A stretch of 64,000 nt of DNA from Chrysomallon squamiferum (Eukaryota > Mollusca > Gastropoda > Neomphalida > Peltospiridae), in assembly GCA_012295275.1 (NCBI GenBank), contig CM022674.1:8706260-8770259 (forward strand), read 5' to 3'. Below are positions 16,638 through 31,117 of this stretch, piece by piece. Each line of letters starts with the position of its first letter. Position 1 is the stretch's first letter. A program made the translations under genes and the position numbers. The notes under the pieces are model-generated. The model worked only from the letters and a program-made list of their open reading frames with translations, had not been told where the DNA came from and searched no databases.

Positions 16638-17611
16638 CAGTAAGCAATAAGGTGGCTTAACAATGTAGCCTGCAAAATGTTTTTCTAATCACCGAATTAA
16701 GTCAGTTTTTTACTGCTGAATTAACAACTGAAACTGTTAATTAGTTTTAATAATTTAATTACAGAAAATGGAATATTGTGTGTAATCATGCATGGAAGGA
16801 AATAATGAAACATCTATGTTAAGCACCATGCAGATACTTTCAGGTCATTTCTCTTTATATTCATTTACAAATATTCAGATATTCATACATATATAATAAT
16901 GATATATATGTATGTATGTGTATAAACACACACACAAATATCCACAAATAAAAGCAGATGAATGAAAACAAAATAACCAGGCAGTTTTTTCATTAATTTT
17001 TTTTACCTTCATTTAATAATGTAAATGTATGTTCTATGTCAAGCATGTAAGTGATATTAACAACCAATAGTCAAATGTAATTATATGTAATTTATATGTA
17101 TGTACAATTAATTAGTTTTGTGTATGTGAATGTATAGTTTTATCTCTGAATATAATTAAGCTTATGTATAAAAATAAAAATACATTATTAAAGGCTTAAA
17201 AACTATTTATATAACAAAATGGTTGGGATATAATTCACATGGTCTTATATTTCCTAAAGTATTTTGTAATCTAAGATTATGTTTATATATGGATAATTAC
17301 TTCTGTAGAACATACAATTCTGTGGCTTGAAAATATGACAGTTTCTTTAATAACCTAAAATGTGGTTACAGTATTTGAAAAAAGTAAATAAAAAATATAC
17401 ATATATATAAATACAAAACTTTGCTTTGAATTAGCCAACCACTGAATGCATGTAATTTATAAGAGTGTAAACATTTTTACTCAACACCGAAATAAGTGTT
17501 TCATGATTTATATTTTCTTATAATATATCATAATGGTATGTAAATTAGTAATTTGTGATAAATTCCTGTTATAAGTTATTCAGCAGTAAAAACTGACAAC
17601 ACAGTGTGTGT

Positions 17612-17643
<32 letters not shown>

Positions 17644-20600
17644 TCAGTATGGAATAAAGTGACTGAACAATGTAGCATGCAAAATGTTTTTCTAATCACT
17701 GAATTAAGTCATTTTTTACTGCTGAGTTACCAACTGAAACTGTTTATTAATTAATTTTAATAATTTAATTGCACAAAATGGAATAGTGAGTGTAATCATG
17801 CTTGGAAGGAAATAATGAAACATCTGTGTTAAGGACCATGCAGATACTTTCAGGTCTTTATTGCAATTGTTCTGTTATGATACATATTTGTGTGGTATGT
17901 AACTGATATTTTAATATTATTTAAAATATATGTTTACAGTAGTAACTTGAGAACACACATCAAAACTATTTATAAATATTCAATTCACATACATGTATAC
18001 TATTACATAATGATACATTACACACCCACACACAGATATCCATATATATATATCAATACACACACATACTCACATACCATTTACAGAACTGATTAAATTG
18101 TAAGCAATTTTACACTTTGCCATATAGGAACAGTTACAAATATATGAGACTGCTCATTAATATGCCATTGTTTTTAACTTTTTGATCCTAATCAGATTTA
18201 CTTTATATATTTAACTTTAACAGAAACAAATACAGTTTAGTCCATCTTATTTCTTTTTCAACCTGTGTTAATGATTTTCACCAAATGTCCTGAAACAACA
18301 GATATTGATAAACATTTTGTTCTCTTTCTTCAAACAATGATTTAATTTTCCTATAATTACATTTCATATTCAATTATTTCTTATCTATTGCTGCTGGCAT
18401 TATTTAGTGTATTATAAATCAATATCTGTGCCTCATGTGTTCATTTATTAACTATTATTCAGTTTATATGAAAGGTGCTAATATTAGCTTTTGCTAAATT
18501 TGACTGCCACTGAAAGAGAGATAACAACCATTATGCAAAAATTAAATTAAAAGTTATAAAAAAAAAAAAACATTAAAAAAATATAAAACATTATTTGGCT
18601 GTTGTATAGAATCAGTTAAAATAATAAGTCAATCTACATTATATTTGATTTAATTAGAAATGTCTATAATTTTTTAAAGAAATATATATTTCTTAAAATT
18701 GTTTATTGAATTTACTGAAATTAATTAGATTGTGTGTGTATGTGTTAATATTAGATAGATATAAAGACAGATATATATATATATATATTTGTTTGTGTGT
18801 GTGTGTTTGTGTGTATTTGCTAAAAAGAACATTAACATCTTACAGAATATAAACTGTTTCTAAAATCAATAGGTTACATGCAGAAAGATCTGAATATATC
18901 TGTTGGTAAGCAGAATTGGGCAGTTCATATATATCACATACATATCACCTTTAAAATGTAATAAAATATACAATGTTCAAGTATTTGTACTATGGAAATC
19001 AAATGAAAAATAAATTGAATTTACTTATTTATGATGTTATTTTGATTATAAAAATGCTAAATACAAATATTCAAATCTTCAGATTGTAAATACTGATGAA
19101 TGAATAAGAACGTGTTTTTTGTAAATAGTGGGTGACTTCATCCATTATGATAGCAAGTACTCTTATGAATCTGCACCAAAAACTGTATACCATCCAGACA
19201 AGAGTAATACCATTGATGTCTGTTGACTTTATCAACATATGCCATAACCCTGTAAACTTAATCATATCTTACCAAATTATTTATAATTTTTAATAGCTTA
19301 GTATTATTTCAAAAATATCACACACACACACACACACACATAATAGAATCAATCATGCACAGACACACAGAAATAGCAAAACTACAAACACTTCTTTTAT
19401 CTTAATATACCTATACTATAAACATACAGTGAGATACACAGACTTAAAAACACAAAAAGAATATATAAATTTAGAAGTCTATAGAATATTCCTTTATAGT
19501 TTTAAAAACAAATGAAAAAATCAGTGAGTTTTTTAATTATTAAACAGTTTAATACATGTATTTAACAAAATGCTTGATATTAAAATCATGTTTGCAAAAA
19601 ACAATTATATTAACTTCATATTGATTACAATTTTATTAAGTAAAATATTGTACATACTGTTGTAAAAAAAGAAAATAGAAAAAGAAATTCAACTCCTGTG
19701 GTATTACACTTAAATGTTGTATTTAAATTTTAATGTATATATAATAACCTTTTATAAAGGAAAAAAGAAAAAAGATACTAATACTAAAAAGTAATTTTTT
19801 ACATGCATGTAATAAAAGAAAACAAGTGATCAATTAAATATATTTAATACCTGCTGTCAGCAATTATGACAGGTTAAAATTATTAATAAACTAATATTAA
19901 TATTAATTTTGGTAAGATATATAATGAATTATTGGAATGGGGTTTATTCATTCTAAATTTATGAGTTTGGAGTTTAATAATAATAATAATAATTTCAAAA
20001 ACTAAGTTCAATATGCAGTTTTAATTATCAGTTTCCAGCCCAAGCCGAACTGTAAATACAAATAAAATCTGTTGTGTTTTCTAATAGCGAAATCTTCTGC
20101 TGTGCTATGGTACTGAAAAAAACAAGTTGTTTGTTCCTAACAAATATTTCATTTATCTTTAACAGAAGAAAAGATTACTTTTTTAAATTATTATTATTAT
20201 AAATAAATATGTAATAAAACACAGAAACTGTGCAAACTAGAAAAATAAATTTACATAATAATAATAATTGTTTAAATGAATAAATGAATAAATAAATAAA
20301 CTCACTAAATAACATTGTTCATCATTAAAACAAACATATTTTGGTTTTAAATTTCAGTTTTTGTGCAATATATGCATGTAGCCAAACAATTCCTACAGCT
20401 TAACCAAACATACATATATACACACATACACTCATATTATATTACTTACATTTCAAACATGAAACTAATGAAACAAAGTAACACATAAAGGAATTACACA
20501 CAACAAAAGAATTAATAAACATGTTCTTGCATATATTTATCAATACAGATATATTTTATTACATTTTTTTTATTCTCAAAGCACAAAAGCATTTTTAAGT

Positions 20601-21055
20601 TTAACATTACAAAGCTCTGAGTGTGATTTGGTAAAATTATTAAGTATCTGGATACAGAGAAGTTCAAGTAATTTAAAACACAATGCATGCCAAATGGATC
20701 AGAATGTTTGGGCCATTGAGCAAAGGGAAATCAACCCCTGCCAAGTAATAATAGACCTGAATCTTAACAGCAGTTCTCTTGTTACGATGGCTACAGCTTT
20801 GCAGTTAGCTGTTTCTTTTTTGTGGGAAAAATATGAATTCATACCAGAGCGAAATAATGTCTGCAACCTTCATTTATTTATGTCTGTTATTAAATTCCTA
20901 TATTTTGTTTTAATGACTAAATATCAGTTTCCTTGTAATTTATAATTAAATAACTTGTAATTCAAAAAAATGTATACAAATGTACATGGAAACAGACATT
21001 CAGTTATTTCAGATCTGCATGTCTTAATGTTTGTATTATAAATGAGCATGATCAT

Positions 21056-21105
<50 letters not shown>

Positions 21106-21540
21106 CCACTAATACTAGGGGTTTGTTTGTCAAAGTCAAAGTCAATAATAATATTTATAATAAATTTAAATAGAAATTAAACTTATCTTTTAAAAAAATT
21201 AAGTTTTATTTCATAACACCTTTTAATATGTACATCTATATTATATATGTTACTTTATTTCAATCTTTAAAATATTATAAACCGTATTAACAAGTTTTAA
21301 TTAACATTATATTATTAAGCTGATTTTTAATAACAACAACTTCAACAAATTAATCAAAATTTGGATGACATTTAAAGAAAGAAAATATTTGGGAAACACG
21401 CAAAAATAAAAAACACTTTTAGCTGTTTACAGGTAAAAAGCCGATACAAATCCTAACAAAACATGATCAGACAGGATTTTCTTTATAGAAAACATAAATT
21501 AAAAACTCACACTTAATCGTTGATTTTCAAGCGATGCCAT
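1..21540 (-). CDS. Giant coiled-coil protein, 5' part (23 coding exons, runs off left edge)
   Basis: Spliced model, 5' to 3': 21511-21540, 15241-15360, 14766-14958, 13628-13971, 13036-13162, 12393-12577, 11968-12087, 11139-11681, 10634-10747, 10408-10445, 9428-9899, 9017-9109, 8573-8668, 7318-7854, 6945-7014, 6591-6736, 5935-6087, 5566-5703, 5154-5237, 3298-3405, 827-984, 263-437, 1-83. Every junction has GT/AG ends and keeps frame, giving about 1375 residues with no stop. The start (MASLENQRLS) is the first ATG after an in-frame TAG ten codons upstream. Residues 11-50 form a short non-repetitive N-terminal segment (DINSIINQRLKEDGLDPQ...). The rest is almost pure E/K/Q/L heptad coiled coil, broken by a Ser/Pro hinge near residue 290 (RSPSPGLGR) and a Thr/Ser patch near residue 815. 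No RING, FYVE, zinc finger, motor or CAP-Gly domain is seen in this part. A scaffold or tether role (centrosome, Golgi or endosome type) is inference from architecture only; I could not assign a family. The C-terminal end, where a targeting domain would sit, is outside the window. Confidence 0.85.
3760..3992. repeat. (TG)n microsatellite cluster
   Basis: Two TG tracts, about 3763-3831 and 3955-3992, sit inside an intron of the coiled-coil gene and are separated by G/T-rich sequence. The repetitive Cys/Val and Thr/His reading frames over them are artefacts. Confidence 0.9.
6311..6487. repeat. 114-bp-period direct repeat built of GAAAACTGACAATCTTATA-like subunits
   Basis: This lies in the intron between exons 6591-6736 and 5935-6087 of the coiled-coil gene. 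The string GACAATCTTATAGAAAACAA followed by ACTACTAG occurs at 6311 and again at 6425. Shorter AGAAAACTGACAAT-like units of about 19-20 bp fill the space between, so it looks like a small decayed minisatellite. Confidence 0.6.
15887..16957. repeat. Tandem duplication, copy 1 (about 1071 bp)
   Basis: Copy 1 begins ATGAATGAAAACAAAATAAC. The same string restarts at 16958, giving a period of 1071 bp. Colinear matches run through the whole unit: the AAGCATGTAAGTGATATTAA block, the TATCTCTGAATATAATTAAG block, a long (TG)n at about 16584-16636, and the GGAAGGAAATAATGAAACAT block. Copies differ by scattered substitutions and small indels, so the duplication is not recent. Confidence 0.85.
16958..18035. 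repeat. Tandem duplication, copy 2
   Basis: This is a direct copy of 15887-16957. It stays colinear up to about 17855 (CATGCAGATACTTTCAGGTC), including a shorter (TG)n at about 17604-17642. It is then interrupted by about 105 bp absent from copy 1. Similarity resumes weakly around 17968-18035, where both copies have an AAATATTCA...ACACACAGATATCC-like end. The exact right boundary is uncertain. Confidence 0.7.
21058..21103. repeat. (TG)n microsatellite
   Basis: A near-perfect TG dinucleotide tract in intron 1 of the coiled-coil gene. Confidence 0.9.
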
Positions 21541-21760
21541 ATCTACTCCATTTAATAAAGAATATGTCCTCTAAGTTATGTCATAAAAATACATGGCAGA
21601 ATGCACAACACTTCATAAACCATCACAATAAGATTGTAACCTTTAGGTTCAACCATCCAGGAAATCTAACCCATGGAGGCAGCCATTTTCAAACAAATCT
21701 TGTTGTCTAATGACGTTGGCTAAAAACCGGAAATAACGACTGAGATGCATATCCTTTTTT
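21541..21760 (-). promoter_or_regulatory. Probable promoter/5' UTR of the coiled-coil gene
   Basis: The stretch upstream of the ATG at 21540 is less AT-rich than its surroundings. It carries an AAAATGGCTGCC-type (YY1-like) motif on the minus strand near 21679-21690 and an ETS-type CCGGAAAT on the plus strand at about 21727-21734, then a pure T tract at 21753-21775. No TATA box is placed convincingly. This would fit a TATA-less housekeeping promoter. Motif matches are by eye only. Confidence 0.35.
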
Positions 21761-21949
21761 TTTTTTTTTTTTTTTCCTTCTTCTGTTTCTCCTTCTTCTT
21801 CTTTTTCTGTGTTGGAAAAGAGTTCTGCATAAAAAGTAAATAAACAGTATACTATAATAATAAAATTTATTTTAAAAAGATCTGTCTTTATCTGGCCGGT
21901 GCTTTCCGAGCTGATTAAATATTCCGAACAGGTGCTCATTTATTTCCAA

Positions 21950-22180
21950 ACAAATAAATAAATAAATAAAATGAAATAAAATAAAATAAAATAAGATAAT
22001 TGAACATAAAAGAAATAGTGATAAAATAAAATAAAATAAAAGCAATATTGATAAATAAATAAAAAAAGATAGTAAATAAAAGAAATAGTGATAAAATAAA
22101 ATAAAAATAATATTGATAAAAAAAATAATAATAAAATGAATAATTTATAAAAGAAAAAATAAATTTAAATAAATAAATAC
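21950..22180. repeat. AAATAAAATA-rich minisatellite
   Basis: Iterated AAATAAAATAAAA blocks alternate with AGAAATAGTGATAAA and GCAATATTGATAAA variants, giving a low-complexity A-rich array just upstream of the coiled-coil gene promoter. Confidence 0.6.
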
Positions 22181-23159
22181 TGATATATTTTCGAATTTTT
22201 TTTTTTTTTTAAAGTAAATATATTATTTATTGTTTATAGTAATAATAAAATTAGCCGTAGTGTTGTACTACTAGTAATAGCAATTGAGTGCACATAGCTA
22301 AAAAGTTAGCGGTAAAAAATAAATTACACACACACACACACGCACACACACATATATATATTAAAAATACGTAATTAATGTTCAAACAAATTCAGAATGT
22401 TAATACCAAAGAATATTACAAAATAAAAAATGTATGTGTTCATATGCAAATGATCCTTTCTGCATGGTTGCTTTAAAAAATTAAGTATATGCATTCCTGG
22501 AGGTAATAATCTGACTAGTCTGTTCGTAGTGAGAAATAGGTTTTTATGTCTATAAAACTGTATCCTCTTTAACGTCAATACGTACACATTACAATACTAG
22601 TAAACCACATATGACTTCCAAGTAATTGATTATACTTATGCCATTACTCTATAGCTAAATGTTTTTAATGATACTTTATTTATCTGAACCACAATTTTTC
22701 AGGTATTAAAATGCTTAAAGTTTAGATAATAAATTGTGTCAGTGTATTTCTACGACAGCAGCTGTAAAGGTTATTAGCGCCCTTTAAATAATTAAATCAG
22801 CATTAATATTACGCTTACACGCTTTTAAATTACTACAGTTTGAGGCCTTACAACTGTATTCATATATAGGAGGGGAGTTGGGATACATACGTATTTTTTA
22901 AAGCGTATTCGTTGTTATTCGTGCATATGTGATGTGTCTGTGTTTATAGCTCTCACTGTGATTAAGCAAGATCCTATTTGAAATTTGTATATAATTATAG
23001 TTTTTTAAAATGTACCTTGGTTGTTGTCATCAATAAATTTAGTCTAATAAAAATAAAAAGGGATAGCATTAGTTCTATGATAATTTATATTATTATTAGT
23101 TGTTGTTGTTATCATCAGTAACTAATATTATCATCATTATTATGATGATATAAAGGAGA

Positions 23160-24020
23160 TTGTATTTATTTTTTTCAGACAATATTAGAAAATGTTTAGA
23201 GAAAATTGTTTTGCTATGTATCATGTCTTTGTTTTCTCTCTTACACAGTTGTTTGTTTTTCGCTTATGTGATGTTTCACGAATACGTTTTCTTCTTTGGT
23301 AGTTTGGTCTTTGCACTGTATGCCATTGCTGGAAGTAAACGAATTGTATGTTTTTCTCTTCAAGCAGGTTCCTAAGTTTATGTGAAGATGCCAGCAGTGA
23401 TTCTTCTTTGAATCTCCGTCTTAGTTTTTGTTACTGGTCTGTCCCAGACACAAACAGCTTTTAACGATTTCTGTCACTGTATTGTTGACACGTACTGATA
23501 TATCTTTTTTAAACATCATATTTGTTTTTGACTTTTTAATTTTCTGTCCTCGTTTTGCAATTCCATCAGCTAATTCCTGCAGTTTTACCTGTAGTTGATG
23601 CAGAAAAAGAAAAGAAAAGAAAAAGAAGAACAAAATATGTATTCTCCAGCTATCCTTATGCCTCTGGTTTCCCAGATAAAAGGTTTCGAAATACGCTCTT
23701 CGTTGCTGCCGTAGACAGCTTGGTTGATATGATGTTTTGCTTTTCTTTGTGTAGATGAACTGTCTTCGAGGTGCTACTATAGATGGCTTTCAAGAGTTAG
23801 ATTCATACATCTTCTACCCCTGGCCTGTTGTTGGGGCGAATTCAGTAGTGAGTCGAAAGCTTATCGCAACAGACGAAAGCCAAGCAGTTTGGGATTTGTA
23901 TTCTAGGCACTTCGTCTTCAGCTGGTTTACAAAAGCAACTGCTCTGTCGTCGAACATGTAACTGAGAATCAAACTTGCTCTCTGGTTTTTGTCGAATATA
24001 TTTTTTGGTTTCATTGTTAG
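23160..24020. other. Region with coding-like fragments on both strands, possible decayed gene
   Basis: On the plus strand, 23178-23346 has an acceptor-like TTTTTTTCAG, an open hydrophobic segment that could form two membrane helices (SLFSLLHSCLFFAYVMF..., SLVFALYAIA) and a GTATGT donor. On the plus strand a second open stretch lies at about 23755-23961. On the minus strand, an acceptor-like TTTGATTCTCAG precedes an open stretch of about 48 codons (LNQLKTKCLEYK-like) ending near 23814. A further minus exon-like segment (KLQELADGIAKRGQKIKKSK) follows a strong pyrimidine tract and spans about 23424-23600. I could not join any of these into a continuous frame, and I recognise no family. It may be a fragmentary gene or transposon relic. 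Confidence 0.25.
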
Positions 24021-25396
24021 CTGTTAATTTATTAATGAAAAATAATGGTAACAGATAAGAACTTCGAAGTATCTAAAACATTTAAATTATTCTTTGCAAT
24101 ATTGAGTCGTAAGAGACATGCTGTAAAATGAGGTTCGTGAATAGATTTGCCTCAACAAAGACTGCGAAAGAACAATAGGACTAACTTTTAGTTTATGGAA
24201 ATGCGTTGAGAAAAAATTGCTATCAGTAGTAAAAAATAAAAATACAAATACAAAATAAATAAATAAAAAATACAAATAATTTTTAAAAGTGGTTTAATCA
24301 CATATCTGAGTATAATTCTTTAGTCCGTGTCGAGATAAAAATAATTCAAATAATTATATATAAATATATGTTTGTATGTATGTATGTATCGAGGGTTGTT
24401 AAATATATATATGGAACAAATCCCGATGTTAATGTATCGAGTGGGGGTTGGAGGGGTGGGCGGAGGGGAATAACTAGAGACTGGTACGTCCATTTTATTA
24501 AATAAACACCTCAAAGAAACCAGTCTATAGAATTCGTGTCGTGATGGCAGGTTCAATCTGAATCAACTGTAAACGCTATTGAATTTTACCTAAGCATGAT
24601 TTAAATATTGCTCTTTGAAATAATTGTAATTCTGAGGAGATTTGTCACAAAATTTGGAAAGTTATACTTTTCAATTATTTGTCAGTAAATGTCCGTAATA
24701 ATGTAATCAGACTTTAAACTGGTCAAAGAAGCCACGTAACACGTTGGCATGACAGTGACTCGATTGAGTCGAGTGACCATGGAACTTGAAATGGATCCCT
24801 GGGGAAAACATAAAACACCAGAAACTGGTCTAGTGATACCAACTGGATAACAACATATATTGACATTTCAGGTAAAGTTTGTAAAATATATTTTTTTAAT
24901 GTTGTTTCTTTATCGCAATACTTGTAGGCTATACTCATAATACTGTGTACATCATGAACACAAAATGAAACATAAAGTGTAATTTCATTTTGTTCAGGAT
25001 AATAACAATTTTATAAAATCATAAATAGAGAACAGGCAAATATGTGAAGAAACTGATATTTTTTCAACCTTACTGAAAAGTTATTTTCATTAAAACAAAT
25101 CATTTAGAGTACAATCACTTTCAATCTTAAACATATTTGCATGCGACTATGTATATATTACATATAATTTGTATAATTCTTAACTTGTACATAACAATTG
25201 GTATAATATATCATTAGTGTAAGGTATGAATAATTAATATATTATTAAATAAATTCTTTTTTCTTTTCAATCCATTGTCTGTTTAAGTATTTGAAACCTG
25301 TATCATGTGATTTTTTTAAAAATTTTGATTTTTAGGAAAATACATAATGCTATGCAGGACAATTTAATTTACCAACAGAAGAAGTAATTGCTATCA

Positions 25397-28643
<3,247 letters not shown>

Positions 28644-28849
28644 ACTACAATCAACTATATGTGTTCATGTTTGCTATTTGTATATTTGAAAAGCATGATT
28701 ATATGTTATATTTGTGGATTCTTATGTCTGAATGAAACAAGAAGAGAAAATGTTTGGGGACAAAAGTTTAGCTACTGTCATATAAATGTAAATTGTATGT
28801 GTATTGATTACACTTCATCAGTCACACAACATTTTAATTAATCATATAA

Positions 28850-28855
28850 AATAAA
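28850..28855 (+). terminator. Candidate poly(A) signal of the SLC35E2-like gene
   Basis: An AATAAA lies 207 bp after the stop codon. Further AATAAA copies (for example near 29088) are equally possible in such AT-rich sequence. Confidence 0.3.
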
Positions 28856-30584
28856 AAAAATGTATGATGAATAGATCTCCCTTGTTTGTGTGTGTATATA
28901 TAAAATAATATTTTTGTCATTATATAATTTAAACAAAAATTTTATACAAGAGTATAATTTTTAAAGTATACATTATCACTGCCTAATCATAGCTGTGAAT
29001 GTAATTTATGATGGTTTATTATTGAGAAATGTTAGCAAACAGAAAATAATGAGGCCCACAAACAATGAAATTGTTAACTTTGAGTTAATAAATTATTTGA
29101 ATATAATTACTGTCTATTTTTTCTTTTAAAAAGTAATAATAATAATAATACATAGCCATGTGTTTAAAAGCATATGTTTTTTCTCCTAAATATTTAAGGA
29201 TACTGACAAAAGTAAAGGATGAATGATAAAAAAATACAATGTTTTATGATCTCATTCAGTTTCCAGTTGTTGATATCTTTTTAAAAAGTAAAATTCAATA
29301 TTGATGATTCAGATGGTAAAGTTAGTTAAACCTCTTAAATGCACCTTTGCTCCTAGTACCCAGAAAATGATCATATTAATATACAACATTTTTATTTAGT
29401 GTTTGTGATATTTAAACTCATGAAAATAGAACTTCTATTTAATCTTTATTTATAAATTTCTAAATTTTTATATCTAGCAAAACATATTCAGAAGGGGTGA
29501 TGTGGCCAGTCATTTCATCAGTGGTTGCAAATTAACTGCACAGACAGTGCTGTAAAAATTGGAATGCTTTACACAATCTAGGATAAAAAATCGAGGACAT
29601 GCCCATGACATACTGTCATAATGGTTATTTAATCTTTCACTAAAGTTAGGCAGCTACGAAAAAAAACAATTGTCTTTATTTGAAAAAAAACAATTTATTT
29701 ATAATAATTAAGATATAATTACATATACCAAATAATCTAGTAAATTTTTAAGTGTATCATTTTCAAAATTTTGTAAAAGCTGTCCAGTCATCAACAACAG
29801 TTGGGACCTTTTTTCATAGAATCGTGCCAATTTAATACAGAGTTTTTTATTCTTTGTAAGAAAACAGACTTGATAGTTCAGGTATGTGACTGTCAATCAG
29901 TTCAGTAGATGAGCAGATAGCTGTATGTATGTATATATGTGTGTGTGTGTTTTCAAAGATATGTTTAAATGTCACCACTGTACATAACAAATTATATTTA
30001 ATTATTATTTTTCATTTATTCAGTAAATTTGCAATCATGTATTAATTTGACATTAATATGGATATGTTGTATGTATCATGTTTTCTTTCATAATATACCT
30101 CAGTAGTTAATTACTAAAATTGTAAAATACAATGCTTACATAATCAGTTTTAAAGAGATTTTTTTTCAACAAGGCTTTATATTTAATTTATTTTACTATT
30201 AATATGGTAACATCAGCATGTCAGTTTTCAGTGTATACACAACATCTTAGCAACAAGTCAGTATTGTCATAGTTTCTTTATTTTAATTTTATAGAAATTA
30301 ACAGTGATAAAAAATATTTATTTTTAATTTGCTGACAAAAACATTGAACTCTTAAAGTTTGATATTATGGTAAAAAGCAATGAATGTTATATTCCACATT
30401 CATATATTTTAATTAAAATTGATTAAATTTGAAACTAGCACTATATTTTATATTTAATTGATTTAATTTATTATTGAATTACAGCTAATTAAATATTTTC
30501 TTAAAGGGAACATGCTAGGAGAAAAATGACATCTGTTATCTTGTAGAAATATATATGTATGATGAACACCAGCAGTTTGAAACA

Positions 30585-30586
30585 CA

Positions 30587-30630
<44 letters not shown>
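30585..30630. repeat. (CA)n microsatellite
   Basis: A near-perfect CA tract in the spacer between the convergent genes. Confidence 0.9.
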
Positions 30631-30632
<2 letters not shown>

Positions 30633-31035
30633 CCTCTAAATATTGGTTTGAGTTGGAAAGGTTCATGAAATAGGTACTATAACATAAAAAAAAGCCATTT
30701 GTCATGGTAACAAAAGGGGATTACTTCCATTAAATTTCAATTCATGAACATACAAAAAATAACAATTTTTTATTTTTGCTACACGTCCCATTAAATAGTT
30801 TTTGTTTTGCAATTATCATTTCCTGGAATTTGTTTCAAATTTCACAGACAGTAAGCAAAACAATTTTTATTTTTTGGTTTTTTAAATAAATAAAATAACA
30901 GTATATTAATTAAAATTGCCATTATTTGTTTTAAATAAAATGACTAAATCAATAGGTAAGTTATTTTACTATTATTTAAAAATAATAATACATTTGTTTA
31001 TGAAATATTGTATTATACCAGATACTGATATATAC

Positions 31036-31064
31036 TTTTATTAAGATGATATATATATATATAT

Positions 31065-31103
<39 letters not shown>

Positions 31104-31117
31104 TCATCTTAATAAAA
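31036..31117. repeat. TA and GATA array bounded by a perfect 17-bp inverted repeat
   Basis: TTTTATTAAGATGATAT at 31036-31052 is exactly inverted as ATATCATCTTAATAAAA at 31101-31117. Between them lie (TA)n and about nine GATA units. The structure could fold into a hairpin. It may be a microsatellite grown inside a small palindromic element. Confidence 0.8.

Larger units (their letters stand above)
15361..21510 (-). other. Intron 1 of the coiled-coil gene (6.15 kb)
   Basis: This is by far the longest intron of the gene. It lies between the 10-codon first exon and the exon at 15241-15360. It holds a 1.07-kb tandem duplication (15887-18035), several TG/CA tracts and AT-rich filler. I see no convincing exon inside it. 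The stretch at 20628-20945 is open but AT-rich, with no flanking splice sites and no recognisable protein. Confidence 0.6.
21761..25396. other. Intergenic region between two divergent genes
   Basis: This 3.6-kb spacer separates the coiled-coil gene (minus) from the SLC35E2-like gene (plus). It holds the A-rich minisatellite at 21950-22180, a short CA tract at 22328-22352, and a stretch of more balanced composition at about 23160-24020 with open frames on both strands (described separately). A noncoding 5' exon of the SLC35E2-like gene may lie here but cannot be placed. Confidence 0.5.

Noticed and set aside
1-21540. Assigning the coiled-coil gene to EEA1, rootletin, CLIP or a golgin
   Set aside because: Coiled coils give spurious similarity. 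No family-specific domain is present in the visible part and the head region fits none of them.
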